Below the pieces are notes generated by a model that was not told the origin of the DNA, searched no databases, and saw nothing but the letters and a program-made list of their open reading frames with translations. From Ceratobasidium sp. AG-K (lineage: Eukaryota; Basidiomycota; Agaricomycetes; Cantharellales; Ceratobasidiaceae), in the NCBI GenBank assembly GCA_037039685.1, contig JAWNGF010000009.1, positions 1 to 64,000 on the forward strand: a DNA stretch of 64,000 nucleotides, read 5' to 3'. Position numbers and translations under genes: made by a program. Numbering within the stretch: position 1 is the stretch's first letter; every line of letters begins with the position of its first letter. Positions 49,989 through 60,518 of this stretch are shown one piece after another.

Positions 49989-51989
49989 ATGTCTATCCAA
50001 GAAGACGGAGGATCACGCCCCTCATCCACTATATCAACAAGAAGAGGACCCAGTCGGGCAGCAAGGCCCACAGGATCACTAAACGAACAAGATATCGCAC
50101 AAATTCAAGCGGGAGGCCCTGCCCGATCACGCTCCCAAAGCCAAACATCAATGCCGGGAGCTTTTGGCATCGCTGACATGACAACTGTACAAGAGGAAGA
50201 AGCCACAATCACAAATAGGGAACCAGGAGATCTTACAAATGACCCCACTCCGGCTGCAATTTGCATTCCAACTGGAAGTCCAGGACCATCACGTCCCTTG
50301 TGGCCACTAGGGACTAGGAGACAGTTCTTTTCTCCTCAACCTGAAGCTCATGGGGGCGTGTCACTTGTCCCCATTAGACCTCCTCCTACACCACACATTC
50401 CCAATGTCCCTACAGTTCCCCAAATTGGAGGGACCATCACCAACGCAGGACCAATTCCAGTGGCTTCCCAGCCAGTCACACCAGCAATTCCAGCACCACC
50501 GTATGTTCCACAGGGTTACTCCGGGCAATTGGCCCCGGTACAACAAAGCACCGGCGATCCAGGAAGCTCGAGTTCAAGTTCCAGTTCTAACAGCAGGACT
50601 GTGATCAGTAATCTAGACGACCTGGACGACCTTCTAGAAGGAAGACACAACGCCACCCTTAGGGTTATAGACGGAATGAGAGTCACTATAGATCAAAGGC
50701 TTAGCGGCCTAGAACAGGCCACACAAGTATTAGCAAACAACCAGCAAATCTTTAATGATTCCATCAACACCCTACAAGGCACCTTGACGGACATTTTAAA
50801 CTCGGCAAGAAATGGTGAACATAATTCCTTCCTAGTGGGTCAAGATGTAACCCGCCTTCGAAATGAGGTTACCAACACTGAAGGACTAGTGAACAATATA
50901 CGCGAAGAACTCAACACTACCAGACAAGGGCAACTCGAGTGGAACAAGGCAGTAACACAAGGACTAGAAACCTTACGACAGGAAGGAACCTCCTTCACTA
51001 CCAAGATCACAGAAGTCCAGGAAACGATCAACAACATGCGAGAAGAAATGGACGAAGCATCCCTGCACGGGATCCCCTCCAGGCGATCAAATTCTCCACC
51101 ACATCCAGATGCGGAATCTACCAGGATCGACGAATTAGAGCTAAGAATCCAACGACTGACCAAGAACCCAAACATTGGTAGCGGACCACGTCGTCCCAAA
51201 GTAACCCGACCAGAAGCCTTTGACGGCAAGAAAGGAGAAGGTGCCGAAATGTTCATCACACAAATGGAGAGCTACTTTTTACGTCTAGGCGATCAATACA
51301 CTTCCAATGAAGAAAGGATCTGCAAAGCTCTAGCAAACTTCAAATCCAAGAACAAAGCCGCTACTCACTGGGCACAAGTACTTTTACGATCGCTTAACCA
51401 AAGGGAAAATAACCAAAACCTTGCCTCATGGGAAAGCTTCAAGACACACTTCATGGAACAATTTAGCGACCCTAACAAAAAGGCAAAGGCCGAAATCGAT
51501 ATGCGGAAGTGCAAGCAGAACAATTCGGTAGCAAATTATGCTTCTGAGTTCCGTTACTTATTGGTCGATGTCAACTGGGGACAGGAAGCACTGATCAACC
51601 AATTCAAGGAAGGACTGAAGCCTGAAGTAAAGACCGAACTAGCGCGATTCGAGTTAACCCTGATTAATGAGGACGGAACGGAGCGGGAACTGTCACTAGA
51701 CCGGTGGATCTCTATCGCAATCTCTATTGACCAGAAATTGCAGCAAATCAAGACCTCTACATGGAAGAAGACACTTCAAGCTACCGCTAGTGGACAAACC
51801 TCTACAAAGCGGCTACCCGACGAAGTTTACAAGGCTAGGATAGCAACCAACCGCTGCCTAAAATGCGGACAGGAAGGACACCGCTCATTCAAATGCCCCT
51901 CCAAGGAATGGGTAACGACGGAACCTAGCGTTAAAGGAAGGGAAGCAACAATCGGAGAAGATTCGGGAAAAGAAGGGGTCTCCCTCTAA
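49989..51989 (+). CDS. gag: Gypsy-2 Gag polyprotein
   Basis: 666 codons, same layout as the gypsy-1 Gag. CCHC knuckle CLKCGQEGHRSFKC near the C-terminus. Residues around 485-600 are almost identical in DNA to gypsy-1, whereas the N-terminal third differs freely. Ends at TAA after the conserved slip site. Confidence 0.93.
   Translation: MSIQEDGGSRPSSTISTRRGPSRAARPTGSLNEQDIAQIQAGGPARSRSQSQTSMPGAFGIADMTTVQEEEATITNREPGDLTNDPTPAAICIPTGSPGPSRPLWPLGTRRQFFSPQPEAHGGVSLVPIRPPPTPHIPNVPTVPQIGGTITNAGPIPVASQPVTPAIPAPPYVPQGYSGQLAPVQQSTGDPGSSSSSSSSNSRTVISNLDDLDDLLEGRHNATLRVIDGMRVTIDQRLSGLEQATQVLANNQQIFNDSINTLQGTLTDILNSARNGEHNSFLVGQDVTRLRNEVTNTEGLVNNIREELNTTRQGQLEWNKAVTQGLETLRQEGTSFTTKITEVQETINNMREEMDEASLHGIPSRRSNSPPHPDAESTRIDELELRIQRLTKNPNIGSGPRRPKVTRPEAFDGKKGEGAEMFITQMESYFLRLGDQYTSNEERICKALANFKSKNKAATHWAQVLLRSLNQRENNQNLASWESFKTHFMEQFSDPNKKAKAEIDMRKCKQNNSVANYASEFRYLLVDVNWGQEALINQFKEGLKPEVKTELARFELTLINEDGTERELSLDRWISIAISIDQKLQQIKTSTWKKTLQATASGQTSTKRLPDEVYKARIATNRCLKCGQEGHRSFKCPSKEWVTTEPSVKGREATIGEDSGKEGVSL
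51965..51971 (+). promoter_or_regulatory. -1 ribosomal frameshift site at gypsy-2 gag/pol
   Basis: G GGA AAA in the gag frame, same codons (TCG GGA AAA) and same distance class from the gag stop as in gypsy-1; the -1 frame reads RRGLPLTVCGET into pol. Confidence 0.75.
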
Positions 51990-51991
51990 CT

Positions 51992-54900
51992 GTGTGTGGA
52001 GAGACCAAGAAACCGACAACGGAAACAATGTACTTTAGAGCGACAAATGAATCTACCATTGTTTATGCGAACGTTGCCGGAATCACAGAACCTATCCCAA
52101 CCCTCATCGATTCTGGAGCATCAAAAAACTTCCTGGACATTTCGTGGGCTCGATCCAACAACATTCCACTCATGGAACTCTCCACTCCTAGAAAAGTAAT
52201 TGGAATCCAGGGGAAAGAACTCTCTCACCAAATACGTTTCAAAGCAAAGCTGGAACTAGAAGTAGAGGGAAGAACTTTCAAACAAGTCTTTTTTGCAATG
52301 CCTACTGGAGAAACTAAACTCATCCTCGGACTGGAATGGTTAGAAGAATCGAACCCTGTCATCGATTGGAAAACAAAGCACATATCATGGCGGACAGAAG
52401 CCATTCAAGCAAGGACGGCCTCAATAGACGACCTGCCTGAAGAATTCAAGGAATTTGCCGACGTCTTCAGCGAAGAAAAATTCAAGAGAATCCCTGATCA
52501 TTGCCCATACGATTGCGCCATCGACTTCAAGGATGGAGCTGAACTTCCGAAACCAGCCAGACCTATCCCACTCTCTCTGGCAGAGTCAATCGCACTGAGA
52601 GAATACTTGGATGAAGAAATCGCAGCAGGGAAAATCCGACCAAGCAAATCACCCATTGCATCACCTTGCTTCTTTGTCAAAAAACTGATCGACCCCAAAA
52701 ACCCAGGGGCAGTACGCCAACTACGACTTGTTCAAGATCTCAGAGGAGTAAACGCCATCACAAAAGACGACAGATTCCCAATGCCCCTGATGGAAGACCT
52801 CTTGGATAAAATCAAGGACGCAAAAATTTTCTCCAAAATTGATTTGCGCATGGGCTTCAACAATATCAGAATCAGGGAAGGAGACGAATGGAAAACAGCT
52901 TTCAGAACAAAAGAAGGACTATTCGAATACGTCGTTATGCTGTTTGGACTAAAAAACGCGCCCGCCATATTCCAGAGATACATGAACCACATCTTCCATG
53001 ATCTCATCGACGTATGTGTCATAGTATATATCGACGACATCCTAGTCTTCTCAAAGGACAGAAGTCAACATACCGTGGATGTCAGGAAGATGCTAAAAAT
53101 CTTGCTGGAAGAAAATCTATTCGCAAAACTTCCAAAATGCGAATTCTTTGTCACCAAATTGACATATACTGGACTTGGAATCAGCGATTCAGGCATCTCG
53201 ATGGAAGAAGAAAAAGTCAAGGCAATAAAGGAATGGAAGGAACCAAGAACGGTCAAACAAGTTCAGGCGTTCCTAGGATTCGCAAATTTCTACAGAAGAT
53301 TCGTCCCGAATTTCAGCCGTCTAGCAAAGCCCCTGACAACCTTAACAAGAAAGGAGAACAAATGGGAATGGGGAAACGATCAACAGGAAGCTTTTGTGGC
53401 TCTAAAAACAGAAATCAGCAAAGAACCTACTCTACGCCATCCAAACCCTGACAAACCCTTTTTTCTGGAAACAGATGCAAGTGGAGTAGCAATGGGAGCA
53501 ATCCTGTCGCAAAGACAAGACGATGGCTACTTACACCCTATTGCTTTTCTTTCAAAATCTTTCAACGAGGCACAACTCAACTACGACGTCCATGATAAAG
53601 AACTTATGGCTATCATAGAATCTTTAACACATTGGAGGCTATACCTTGAAGGAACAAAGGACCCAATTACCATCTATACCGATCATAGGAACCTACAATT
53701 CTGGAAGGAAGCAAGAACATTCAACCGTCAACACGCAAGATGGCACCAATTGCTTGCTTCCTATAACTTTGACATCATATATCGCCCTGGAATCCTGTCA
53801 TCAAAACCGGACCTGTTGTCACGACGATCAGACCATGAGGATATCCCGACGCCCGAACAGGTTATGATATCTGTCGAGAGGTTCAAAGGATTTATGGGAC
53901 AGATAGACACAAACATCATAGAGTCTATCAGGGAGGCTCAGGAAACAGATGAAGGATTGGCACAAATCAAAGAAATCTGCAAATCAAGGGAAACGTTACC
54001 AAAAACCCTACAACACAGTGCAAAGGATTATGATTTCAAGGAGGGACTTTTATGGTTCAAGGGAAGGATCTACGTGCCAGAAGATAAGGAAGCCAGACTG
54101 GCCATCATGCGGGTCCATCACGACTCAAAAATCGCGGGACATCAAGGACAGGCTAGAACACTGGAACTAATATCAAGAAGATATTTTTGGCCAGGAATGA
54201 AGCAAAGTGTAAACAGATACGTGGAATCCTGCGAGACCTGCCAACGGACAAAGGGATCAAAGCAAATAGTACCAATCAAGCCTCTGGAGATTCCAAAAGG
54301 ACCATGGGAAGACATAGCGTTCGACTTCGTAGTAAAGTTGCCAAAATCCAGAGGATCAGATAGCATCTTAGTAGTGGTGGACCGATTCTCAAGAATGGCA
54401 CACTTCATACCCTGCAAAGAATCCCACACAGCAAGCAACCTTGCAGATCTTTTTGTGACGAATGTCTGGAAACTGCATGGTTTTCCAAAAAGCACGATCT
54501 CAGACCGAGGAACCACTTTCAATTCCAAACTTATGAAAGCCATTTATGAGAAAATTGGAACTAGCCCAGGTTTCAGCACTGCCTACCACCCCCAAACAGA
54601 TGGAATAACGGAGAGAGTCAATCAATGGATGGAAGGCTGGCTACGATCGTTCGTTAACTACCGGCAGGATGATTGGGCGGACTTATTACCAATTGCGGAG
54701 TTCAGCTATAATCTACAGAAGCACCGCGTAACAGGTAGTTCCCCTTTCGAAATTGTCTACGGGAGGGAACCACTGTGGAACATCTCAGCAGAAGAATCGG
54801 CGGTTCCAGAAGCAAACAACATCACAGGAAAATGGCGCAAAATCCACGACGAAGCAATTGCATCAATGGAAACACAAAGGCTCCCAGAAGAAGAGCCAAA

Positions 54901-55906
54901 GAACAAGTATCAAGAAGGAGATCTAGTATGGCTGCTGGGAAAAAACATTCAAACAAAAAGACCGTCGAAGAAACTGGATAACAAAAAGCACGGGCCGTTT
55001 GTTGTGAAACAAAGAATAGGGTCACACGCTTATGAGCTCGATTTGCCGGCAACAATGAGGGTGCACCCTGTTTTCCACATCGACTTGCTCAGCCCTTACA
55101 AAGAAGACACAGAGTTCAGCCGAAACCAACCCCGACCACCACCGATCATAACAGAAGAAGGGGAAGAAGAATATGAAGTAGAGAAGATTCTGGACTGGAA
55201 GGAGACAAAGGACGGTCTTTTCTACAGGGTCAGATGGAAGGGCTATGGGAGTGAAGAAGACACAGAACAAAGGGCGGAAGATTTTGGTCACCTATCAAAG
55301 ATCATCAAGGACCTTCTACGGCGACACCCCGAAGCTCCCACGCCATCTAACTACGCTCCAGGAAAGATAAAAGAGAGGGAGGGAACGACCAGTAGAGATA
55401 TCTGCAAAACTTGCTACTATTCCAAGAAACACTCCCAACTCTACGCTTTAAATCTTTTTTGCCCCCTACAATGCCTGCCGTCACCCGCTCCACCATTGTC
55501 AACAACCTCACTCGCGTCCTTGAAGGACCTGCCTTTGCCACGGCAAGGATCCTTGACTCAGGAGCCGCCCTCTACGTCTTCAAGAGGTCGCAACAAAGCT
55601 CGGGAAGAATGCACTTCAGGACCTCAGACGACGTCCTCCACTCAGACCTGGGGGAATTCCAGTGGGTCGGAAAAAAATGGCCAACACGCATGCAGCTGCT
55701 ACGAAAAGACATATTCGTGTGCCGGGGGTGCGCCGCATTCCAGGTCTCGGAGGTCGTTCTCCTCTCGACCCACATGCTCGGAGTGGTTGAATGGGGACAA
55801 GAAGGAGCGTACTCGAGCGAGTGGGTACCAGGATACGACGGAAGGCAGCCAACACTCCGACCTAGATGGAACGACACCTGGGATGCCAACTACGAAAAGG
55901 ACCTGA
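51992..55906 (+). CDS. pol: Gypsy-2 Pol polyprotein, intact
   Basis: 1,304 codons, read by -1 frameshift from gag. Protease LIDSGASKNF at about residue 38; RT with KIDLRMGF and VYIDDILVF near 344; RNase H ETDASGVAMG near 495; integrase HHCC zinc region at about 709-750 (HHDSKIAGHQG, CETCQR); catalytic D in FDFVVKLP near 775, D in ISDRGTTF near 836, E in GITERVNQW near 873; chromodomain at about 1058-1105 (EVEKILDWKETKDGLFYRV, RWKGYG, AEDF). Chromodomains direct integration to modified chromatin (family knowledge). The final 436 nt overlap the extra ORF and are poorly conserved between the two elements. Confidence 0.95.
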   Translation: MCGETKKPTTETMYFRATNESTIVYANVAGITEPIPTLIDSGASKNFLDISWARSNNIPLMELSTPRKVIGIQGKELSHQIRFKAKLELEVEGRTFKQVFFAMPTGETKLILGLEWLEESNPVIDWKTKHISWRTEAIQARTASIDDLPEEFKEFADVFSEEKFKRIPDHCPYDCAIDFKDGAELPKPARPIPLSLAESIALREYLDEEIAAGKIRPSKSPIASPCFFVKKLIDPKNPGAVRQLRLVQDLRGVNAITKDDRFPMPLMEDLLDKIKDAKIFSKIDLRMGFNNIRIREGDEWKTAFRTKEGLFEYVVMLFGLKNAPAIFQRYMNHIFHDLIDVCVIVYIDDILVFSKDRSQHTVDVRKMLKILLEENLFAKLPKCEFFVTKLTYTGLGISDSGISMEEEKVKAIKEWKEPRTVKQVQAFLGFANFYRRFVPNFSRLAKPLTTLTRKENKWEWGNDQQEAFVALKTEISKEPTLRHPNPDKPFFLETDASGVAMGAILSQRQDDGYLHPIAFLSKSFNEAQLNYDVHDKELMAIIESLTHWRLYLEGTKDPITIYTDHRNLQFWKEARTFNRQHARWHQLLASYNFDIIYRPGILSSKPDLLSRRSDHEDIPTPEQVMISVERFKGFMGQIDTNIIESIREAQETDEGLAQIKEICKSRETLPKTLQHSAKDYDFKEGLLWFKGRIYVPEDKEARLAIMRVHHDSKIAGHQGQARTLELISRRYFWPGMKQSVNRYVESCETCQRTKGSKQIVPIKPLEIPKGPWEDIAFDFVVKLPKSRGSDSILVVVDRFSRMAHFIPCKESHTASNLADLFVTNVWKLHGFPKSTISDRGTTFNSKLMKAIYEKIGTSPGFSTAYHPQTDGITERVNQWMEGWLRSFVNYRQDDWADLLPIAEFSYNLQKHRVTGSSPFEIVYGREPLWNISAEESAVPEANNITGKWRKIHDEAIASMETQRLPEEEPKNKYQEGDLVWLLGKNIQTKRPSKKLDNKKHGPFVVKQRIGSHAYELDLPATMRVHPVFHIDLLSPYKEDTEFSRNQPRPPPIITEEGEEEYEVEKILDWKETKDGLFYRVRWKGYGSEEDTEQRAEDFGHLSKIIKDLLRRHPEAPTPSNYAPGKIKEREGTTSRDICKTCYYSKKHSQLYALNLFCPLQCLPSPAPPLSTTSLASLKDLPLPRQGSLTQEPPSTSSRGRNKAREECTSGPQTTSSTQTWGNSSGSEKNGQHACSCYEKTYSCAGGAPHSRSRRSFSSRPTCSEWLNGDKKERTRASGYQDTTEGSQHSDLDGTTPGMPTTKRT

Positions 55907-56235
55907 GCGACTGGAGGATGGAGAGGGGCAGATACCAGAAGGAGAAGATCGAATGGGAGCCCTACTGGTGGAGGAAGGAGGAGGCTGACGTGTCGGCATG
56001 GAAGGAGGTAGAGCCCGATGTGCGACAATGGGATGAGGAGTTTGTGAAGGCTCAGGAAAGGGTCTTGGACTGGTCCAAGGCGGACTGGACAAAGGAAGAG
56101 ACTTGGGAAGAATGGGAGAAGTTCTCGGACGAACTGGGAAATACCGTCTTCAATCCCATCAACCTGACCGTGGAGGACGAGGAGGGGTTGGAGGAGTATA
56201 TGCTGAAGAAGGAAAAGGACTGTGCAGTACAGTAG
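55471..56235 (+). CDS. Gypsy-2 extra ORF (ORF3) in the env position
   Basis: 254 residues from ATG 55471, collinear with the gypsy-1 ORF: MPAVTRSTIVNNL, RILDSGAALYVFKRSQQS, GEFQWVGKKWPTRMQL, VCRGC, VVEWGQEGAYSSEWVPGY and a Trp/Glu-rich second half with WKEVEPDVRQW. The block ILDSGAA resembles a retropepsin active-site signature, but the surrounding sequence does not look like a protease fold and pol already has one. In the first 130 nt the two copies differ at many third codon positions with few amino-acid changes. Starts 3' of the chromodomain, in the -1 frame to pol. Confidence 0.8.
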   Translation: MPAVTRSTIVNNLTRVLEGPAFATARILDSGAALYVFKRSQQSSGRMHFRTSDDVLHSDLGEFQWVGKKWPTRMQLLRKDIFVCRGCAAFQVSEVVLLSTHMLGVVEWGQEGAYSSEWVPGYDGRQPTLRPRWNDTWDANYEKDLSDWRMERGRYQKEKIEWEPYWWRKEEADVSAWKEVEPDVRQWDEEFVKAQERVLDWSKADWTKEETWEEWEKFSDELGNTVFNPINLTVEDEEGLEEYMLKKEKDCAVQ

Positions 56236-56264
56236 GTCCGTTCAGGTCCCCCAAACGGACTCTT

Positions 56265-56274
56265 AAGGGGGGAG
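56265..56274 (+). other. Gypsy-2 polypurine tract
   Basis: AAGGGGGGAG, 3 nt before the 3' LTR. Confidence 0.8.
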
Positions 56275-56277
56275 TAA

Positions 56278-56734
56278 TGTCGTGAGCTAGCTCACTCCAT
56301 CGGACTCGCCCGTGTTCTCGCCCGCCTGTTCCCCTCTTGTTGTTACGTTCCCCGTTTCCGTTTGCCGCGTTGCCACCTTCTTGTGGTTATTCTGTTACAT
56401 TGTGTAACGCGGCTGTGCTTGCTACGAGTCATGTCTGTTCATACAGCATGACTCACATGGACACTCCTGACTGGCTGTTATGTATGACTCGTGTGGCTGC
56501 GCCTTGTATGACTCGGCCACCTTCTGAATATATATAGAGGACCAACAAGCCTGGTAACCCCAGCTTGTTTTGTCTCGTCAAAACATCCCCTTTGAGTGAC
56601 ACTTAGAACCACCCCTACCCTCAAGAGTCTACAGACACTTAAGTGTGTTGCGGCTCAAGAGGTCACTTAGGTCTTAGTGCCGTCCACTCTACATTGCGGC
56701 TTGTCTCATAGCGACTAAGAAGAAGCTTACGACA
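56278..56734 (+). repeat. Gypsy-2 3' LTR
   Basis: 457 bp; differs from the 5' LTR at three positions, two of them CG against TG or CA and one C/A transversion. Confidence 0.95.
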
Positions 56735-56812
56735 CTACTAGTATTTGTATGTTTTCTGTATGTAATTTAATGTGTTATGAGGATTTCTTCCTGGGTGGGC
56801 CAAAAATCAAAC

Positions 56813-57026
56813 AAACCCAAAAAAGAAATGCACAGCCGCTGATCGACTCATTTCCCTCTATCTCGCTCATATTGGCACAAATCATTATAAATTTTTGTGT
56901 ACATATTATACAGGCATATTCACACATTTTCTATTAGGAACACTAAGCTACCCAACTGACCCGGCGAGCGTTGCTGGAATTGCACCGTGAAACTGGTCAC
57001 GTGTGCATTTCTTTTTTGGGTCGGTG
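56813..57026 (-). repeat. Right terminal inverted repeat of the Tc1 element
   Basis: Inverse of 40940-41153. All four mismatches are CG on the left copy and TG/CA here. Confidence 0.95.
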
Positions 57027-57043
57027 TATCACATGATGGTGCA

Positions 57044-58884
57044 TTTTTTTTTTTTTTTAAATACGTTATATTGGCTACAAGAACACAAGGTCTAACTGCC
57101 GAGAGACAAAGCCGAGACAATTATACGAAGGTAAAGAAGAGTAGTGCAGTGGCTGGTAGGTGTACGTTAAGCAAGCGCCTAAGGCGCGTAGAGAAGACTA
57201 AGGACCAACTATACTATTTGATAAATGCAGACGATTGAGAAATAAAAAGCATGATGGCCAAAAGGCCCTCAGCTTTGCCAAATAAGGTGTTGAAGGATAG
57301 AAACGAGGAGGCCTTGTGCAGGATCCTACGCTCGTTGTCGTGACGTGGGCAATCAATTAAGATGTGCCGTACTGTTTGCACCCCCACCTTGCCACAAGGG
57401 CAGCCGGTGTCCTCCAAGGATACAAAGTGTTGGTAGTACTTGCCAAAGAACCCATGACCAAGAATGGCCTGAGCAAATCGGGTGAGAGCCAAGCGGGGAG
57501 CTTTGGCTATGGATGGGGCGTGGAATGAGGGGTGGAGCTTCCAAGTGGGGGATCAAGGGAGTGTATGGAGTACGTGGTTGGAACGCCGCGAGGCATTCCA
57601 GGACCGGGTCCAATCCCTGACCGCCTGAGTCTTAGAGCGAGCCCAAGCCCAGGCTATGGTGTGATGGAAGAAGGGGGTAGGGGGCGCAAGTCCACCCTGT
57701 TCAGCTAGAGTGTTGGCGCATTCGTTACCAGCAATGCCAGTGTGACTGGGGACCCAAAGGATCTCAACCAAAGCATTAGGATGGCGAGTGAGAAAGTCAT
57801 CAATCGCTTTGCGGAAGACGATTGAGGCGCTCTGGCATGAATGACAGGATAGATCGGCAATGGTCTGGACGGCAGCAATATTATTGACGCAGAACATGAG
57901 CTTGGGAGGAGCTGGAACAGAAGCAATGGCGTTAGCCAAGAATGCAGCAGACGCAAGTGCCCACATCTCCGCGTCATAGACTTCAGCCTTGCGGCCTAAG
58001 CCCAGACACTTGGCCTTGATCTTGTGACCGAACCGGTTAATGGAGTATCCGGACCCAACACAACTGATACCGCGGACGACACGCTTGGACCCATCTGAGT
58101 AGCAGACTAGAGAACCGTCGGAATCGGCTGACCCAATGCAATGCAGCTGCTCCGAGACGAATGCCTTGCGTTCTTCCTTGGTGGAGTTGGGCTTGGGTAT
58201 GTGCACAGAGAGTCGATTGCCCCAGGGGTGTGGGGAATCCCAGGGTGCAACAAGATAAGGGATAACGTGTTTGGCATTGGGGTGTGACATACCAGCGAGT
58301 CGGTGGATGATGGTGGGTTGGGCAAGGTTTGGCCGTTGAGGGTGAGGAACCTCCGGGTTGTGAGTGTCCCAGGATTCAGGCAGACGTTGGGTGAGTTGGG
58401 ATGCAGGTGGGAGCGTGCAGAGACGGTTTGCAACATTCTCGGAAAGGCGACGCAGTGCAAGGGGGATGGGTAGGATGGAGGCAAGATGTTCCATGGCAGA
58501 GACTGGGGATGTCCTGAAAGCACCAAGTAGCCAGCAAAGACTGACATTTTGGGCTTTGATGAGTGGTTTGTACAGATAGGTTTGATGTGTCCCAGTGTAC
58601 CAAAGAGGTGATCCGTATGTAAGGACAGGCATAACGCAAGTTTTGTAGAAAAGGCGAGCATGAGCAGTGGAAATACCTCGAACACAGTTGGCAAGGATCC
58701 GAAGACTAGCAATCACCGAGAGACCCTTGGTGGCCATCTTCTTCACGTGATCCCGGAAATCAAGACGGCGATCTAAAAAGAACCCGAGCCAGCGTATGGA
58801 GGATAGTGCATGGACAACGTGGGTGGCTCCATTGGGTTGATCCAGCGTGACGTCAGGGTTGGAGGACATGGCCGCCTTGTTTTT
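57044..58884 (-). mobile_element. 5'-truncated LINE (RT end, RNase H, zinc knuckle)
   Basis: Minus-strand element with a 15-A tail (T run at 57044-57058 on the plus strand) and target duplication TCAC[A/G]TGATGGTGCA at 57029-57043 and 58884-58898. Coding from about 58,870 to 57,214: the end of the reverse transcriptase ([28 protein letters not shown]), an RNase H domain ([28 protein letters not shown]) and a C-terminal knuckle (CPCGKVGVQTVRHILIDC). One in-frame TGA lies at about 57,553, and the third RNase H acidic position (usually FVDN-like) reads MFCVNN. The element is dead on arrival: no ORF1, no RT core. Confidence 0.88.
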
Positions 58885-59109
58885 CACGTGATGGTGCAAG
58901 GAGTGGTAGACTCACGTTTTGTCTTTGTATTTTATTTCTTATTTTACGAACTTAATTCGATGTCTTTTTGTCTGTAAATATTATATGTCGTTCTTATACA
59001 TCCCATACGACATTCATAAACATTCGGTAACAAAATCTAGCTCCCTTCCGACTTTACGAGTCTCGAAAGGTTTGGTGGTGCAAGGATTGGTAAATCACTG
59101 TATTTACTC

Positions 59110-59935
59110 CTGTCGGCCCCAATACAACTTTGAATGGCCATTTCGACAAGTCTAATCTTCCCATCCTGGATCCCATTCTTAGACTTGATCTCCCAAAGCT
59201 ACTCGATTCGGTCCTGTTTTCCGCGGGAGCGCCAGCCTTGAGGTCGCGGCCCGCGCCGGGTCGGATCCTATACGCCGGTTCCGTTGCCTTTTCGTGCTCG
59301 CATACAGTCGCCCTGGCCATGTCGATCGAGTTGTTTACACCCGGGCCGGCGACACGAGGGGAGTCTTTACATCATAACTTTCGAGTAACCATCAACGGAG
59401 ACTGCTTGCTCAATCGTATCCATCAACGCTTGGTCGACCACGCCACCGGAATGACTAACCTGACTTGGAGTGAATGGGGAGAGGAGGCCATTCGCTGGTT
59501 TCTTGACAAGGATGGGGTAAATTGGCGGGTTAGTAGGTTCAGGTCGTGAGAGGTCGTATACTATAGAGAACAATCACCTTATACCGAGCAGACATTGGCT
59601 GTCGTAGACTTTAACGCTTTCACGAATCGTCGGTATGCTGGATGTATCTCGTAATCATGTTCTCCCCCGAGTCGGATCACCGAGAAGAGGTACCGGCATA
59701 TGATCTCGACAGGCGGTGGATGGGCAGCAAACCGTCAACTCAGGATCGGACCGAGGCCCGAGCCCGAAATCACCTCTCCTCTAAAACTGTCTCAGTTACG
59801 GAAATTATCACCCATGACATAGAAACCACAATCCATGGCGGATTTGAAGAGCCTGTCACGTCCGGGCTACCGTATAGAACAGTGACCTGGGCAGGGCCAG
59901 TATCAGGACTTGGAGATTGAGTGATAGAAAGCGAA
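59110..59935 (+). pseudogene. F-box-like family copy 2, 3' fragment
   Basis: Only the C-terminal part of the family is present: RLDLPKLLDS, VAFSCSHTVALAMS, LTWSEWGEEAIRWF, then after a frame change LAVVDFNAFTNRR and, in another frame, TIHGGFEEPVTSGLPYRTVT. No F-box exons upstream; frameshifts and stops between the blocks. Confidence 0.75.
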
Positions 59936-60518
59936 TCTCTCGTTCGAATCCATATAAGCTCGCGCGGTTTCACCATGTCATCGTGGGCTGCTTATCTTTA
60001 ATTGGGCCCCCAGTTCTTCTCACACGGATTGGTGTTTAGATTAAATTTCCAGAAGCGATGACTTGTCGCGTAGCTTGCTGACAATTGAATACATGCGTAT
60101 CACTGACAGGTGACTCTGCTGGCAAAATATGACTGGCTCTCGGTGCGCTCCGCAACTGATCCGAGAATTTACGGAGCGCTCTAGAGCGCCGGGAGCCGAA
60201 CATGGTTTTACCGGCGACTTGGCCAGCCCGTTTGCATCGGCCTATCCTTGTTAGTAACGAGTGTGTGTTGAAATAAGCGATAAAAACGCGTCTTGTCTGC
60301 ATGCCTCATCGCGTGGTCACAAACCCCGAGTCATTGCGGCAGTCATCTGGTCAAATTCATTGGATCCAATTGCGGTGATCACAAGTCGAGTCAATTGCGA
60401 ACCCCAACACTTTCACGACCGGAAAACGTATATACCCCCGTTTATGAGCTAGTTCGAATCTATTCGTCCTCGTTCTGTCTTCAGCAATACAACTTCACTC
60501 GATCCACGTCAAATCAAT

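Larger units (their letters stand above)
49503..56734 (+). mobile_element. Gypsy-2, full-length coding-intact chromovirus with TSD CTACT
   Basis: 7,232 bp with 457-bp LTRs that differ at three positions and a perfect 5-bp target duplication CTACT (49498-49502 and 56735-56739). Gag, Pol and the extra ORF are all uninterrupted, so it could be autonomous. It is a sister subfamily to gypsy-1, not a copy of it: proteins differ clearly, while the second half of the LTR and part of gag are nearly identical. Confidence 0.95.
40940..57026 (+). mobile_element. Tc1/mariner element containing two nested Ty3/gypsy elements
   Basis: The ends are CACCGACCC... and its inverse, flanked by the dinucleotide TA on both sides (40938-40939 and 57027-57028), as expected for Tc1/mariner target-site duplication. 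The terminal inverted repeats are 214 bp. Inside is a broken transposase gene in plus orientation, split by gypsy-1 (41846-49078) and ended by gypsy-2 (49503-56734). Without those insertions the element would be about 1.4 kb. Confidence 0.92.
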
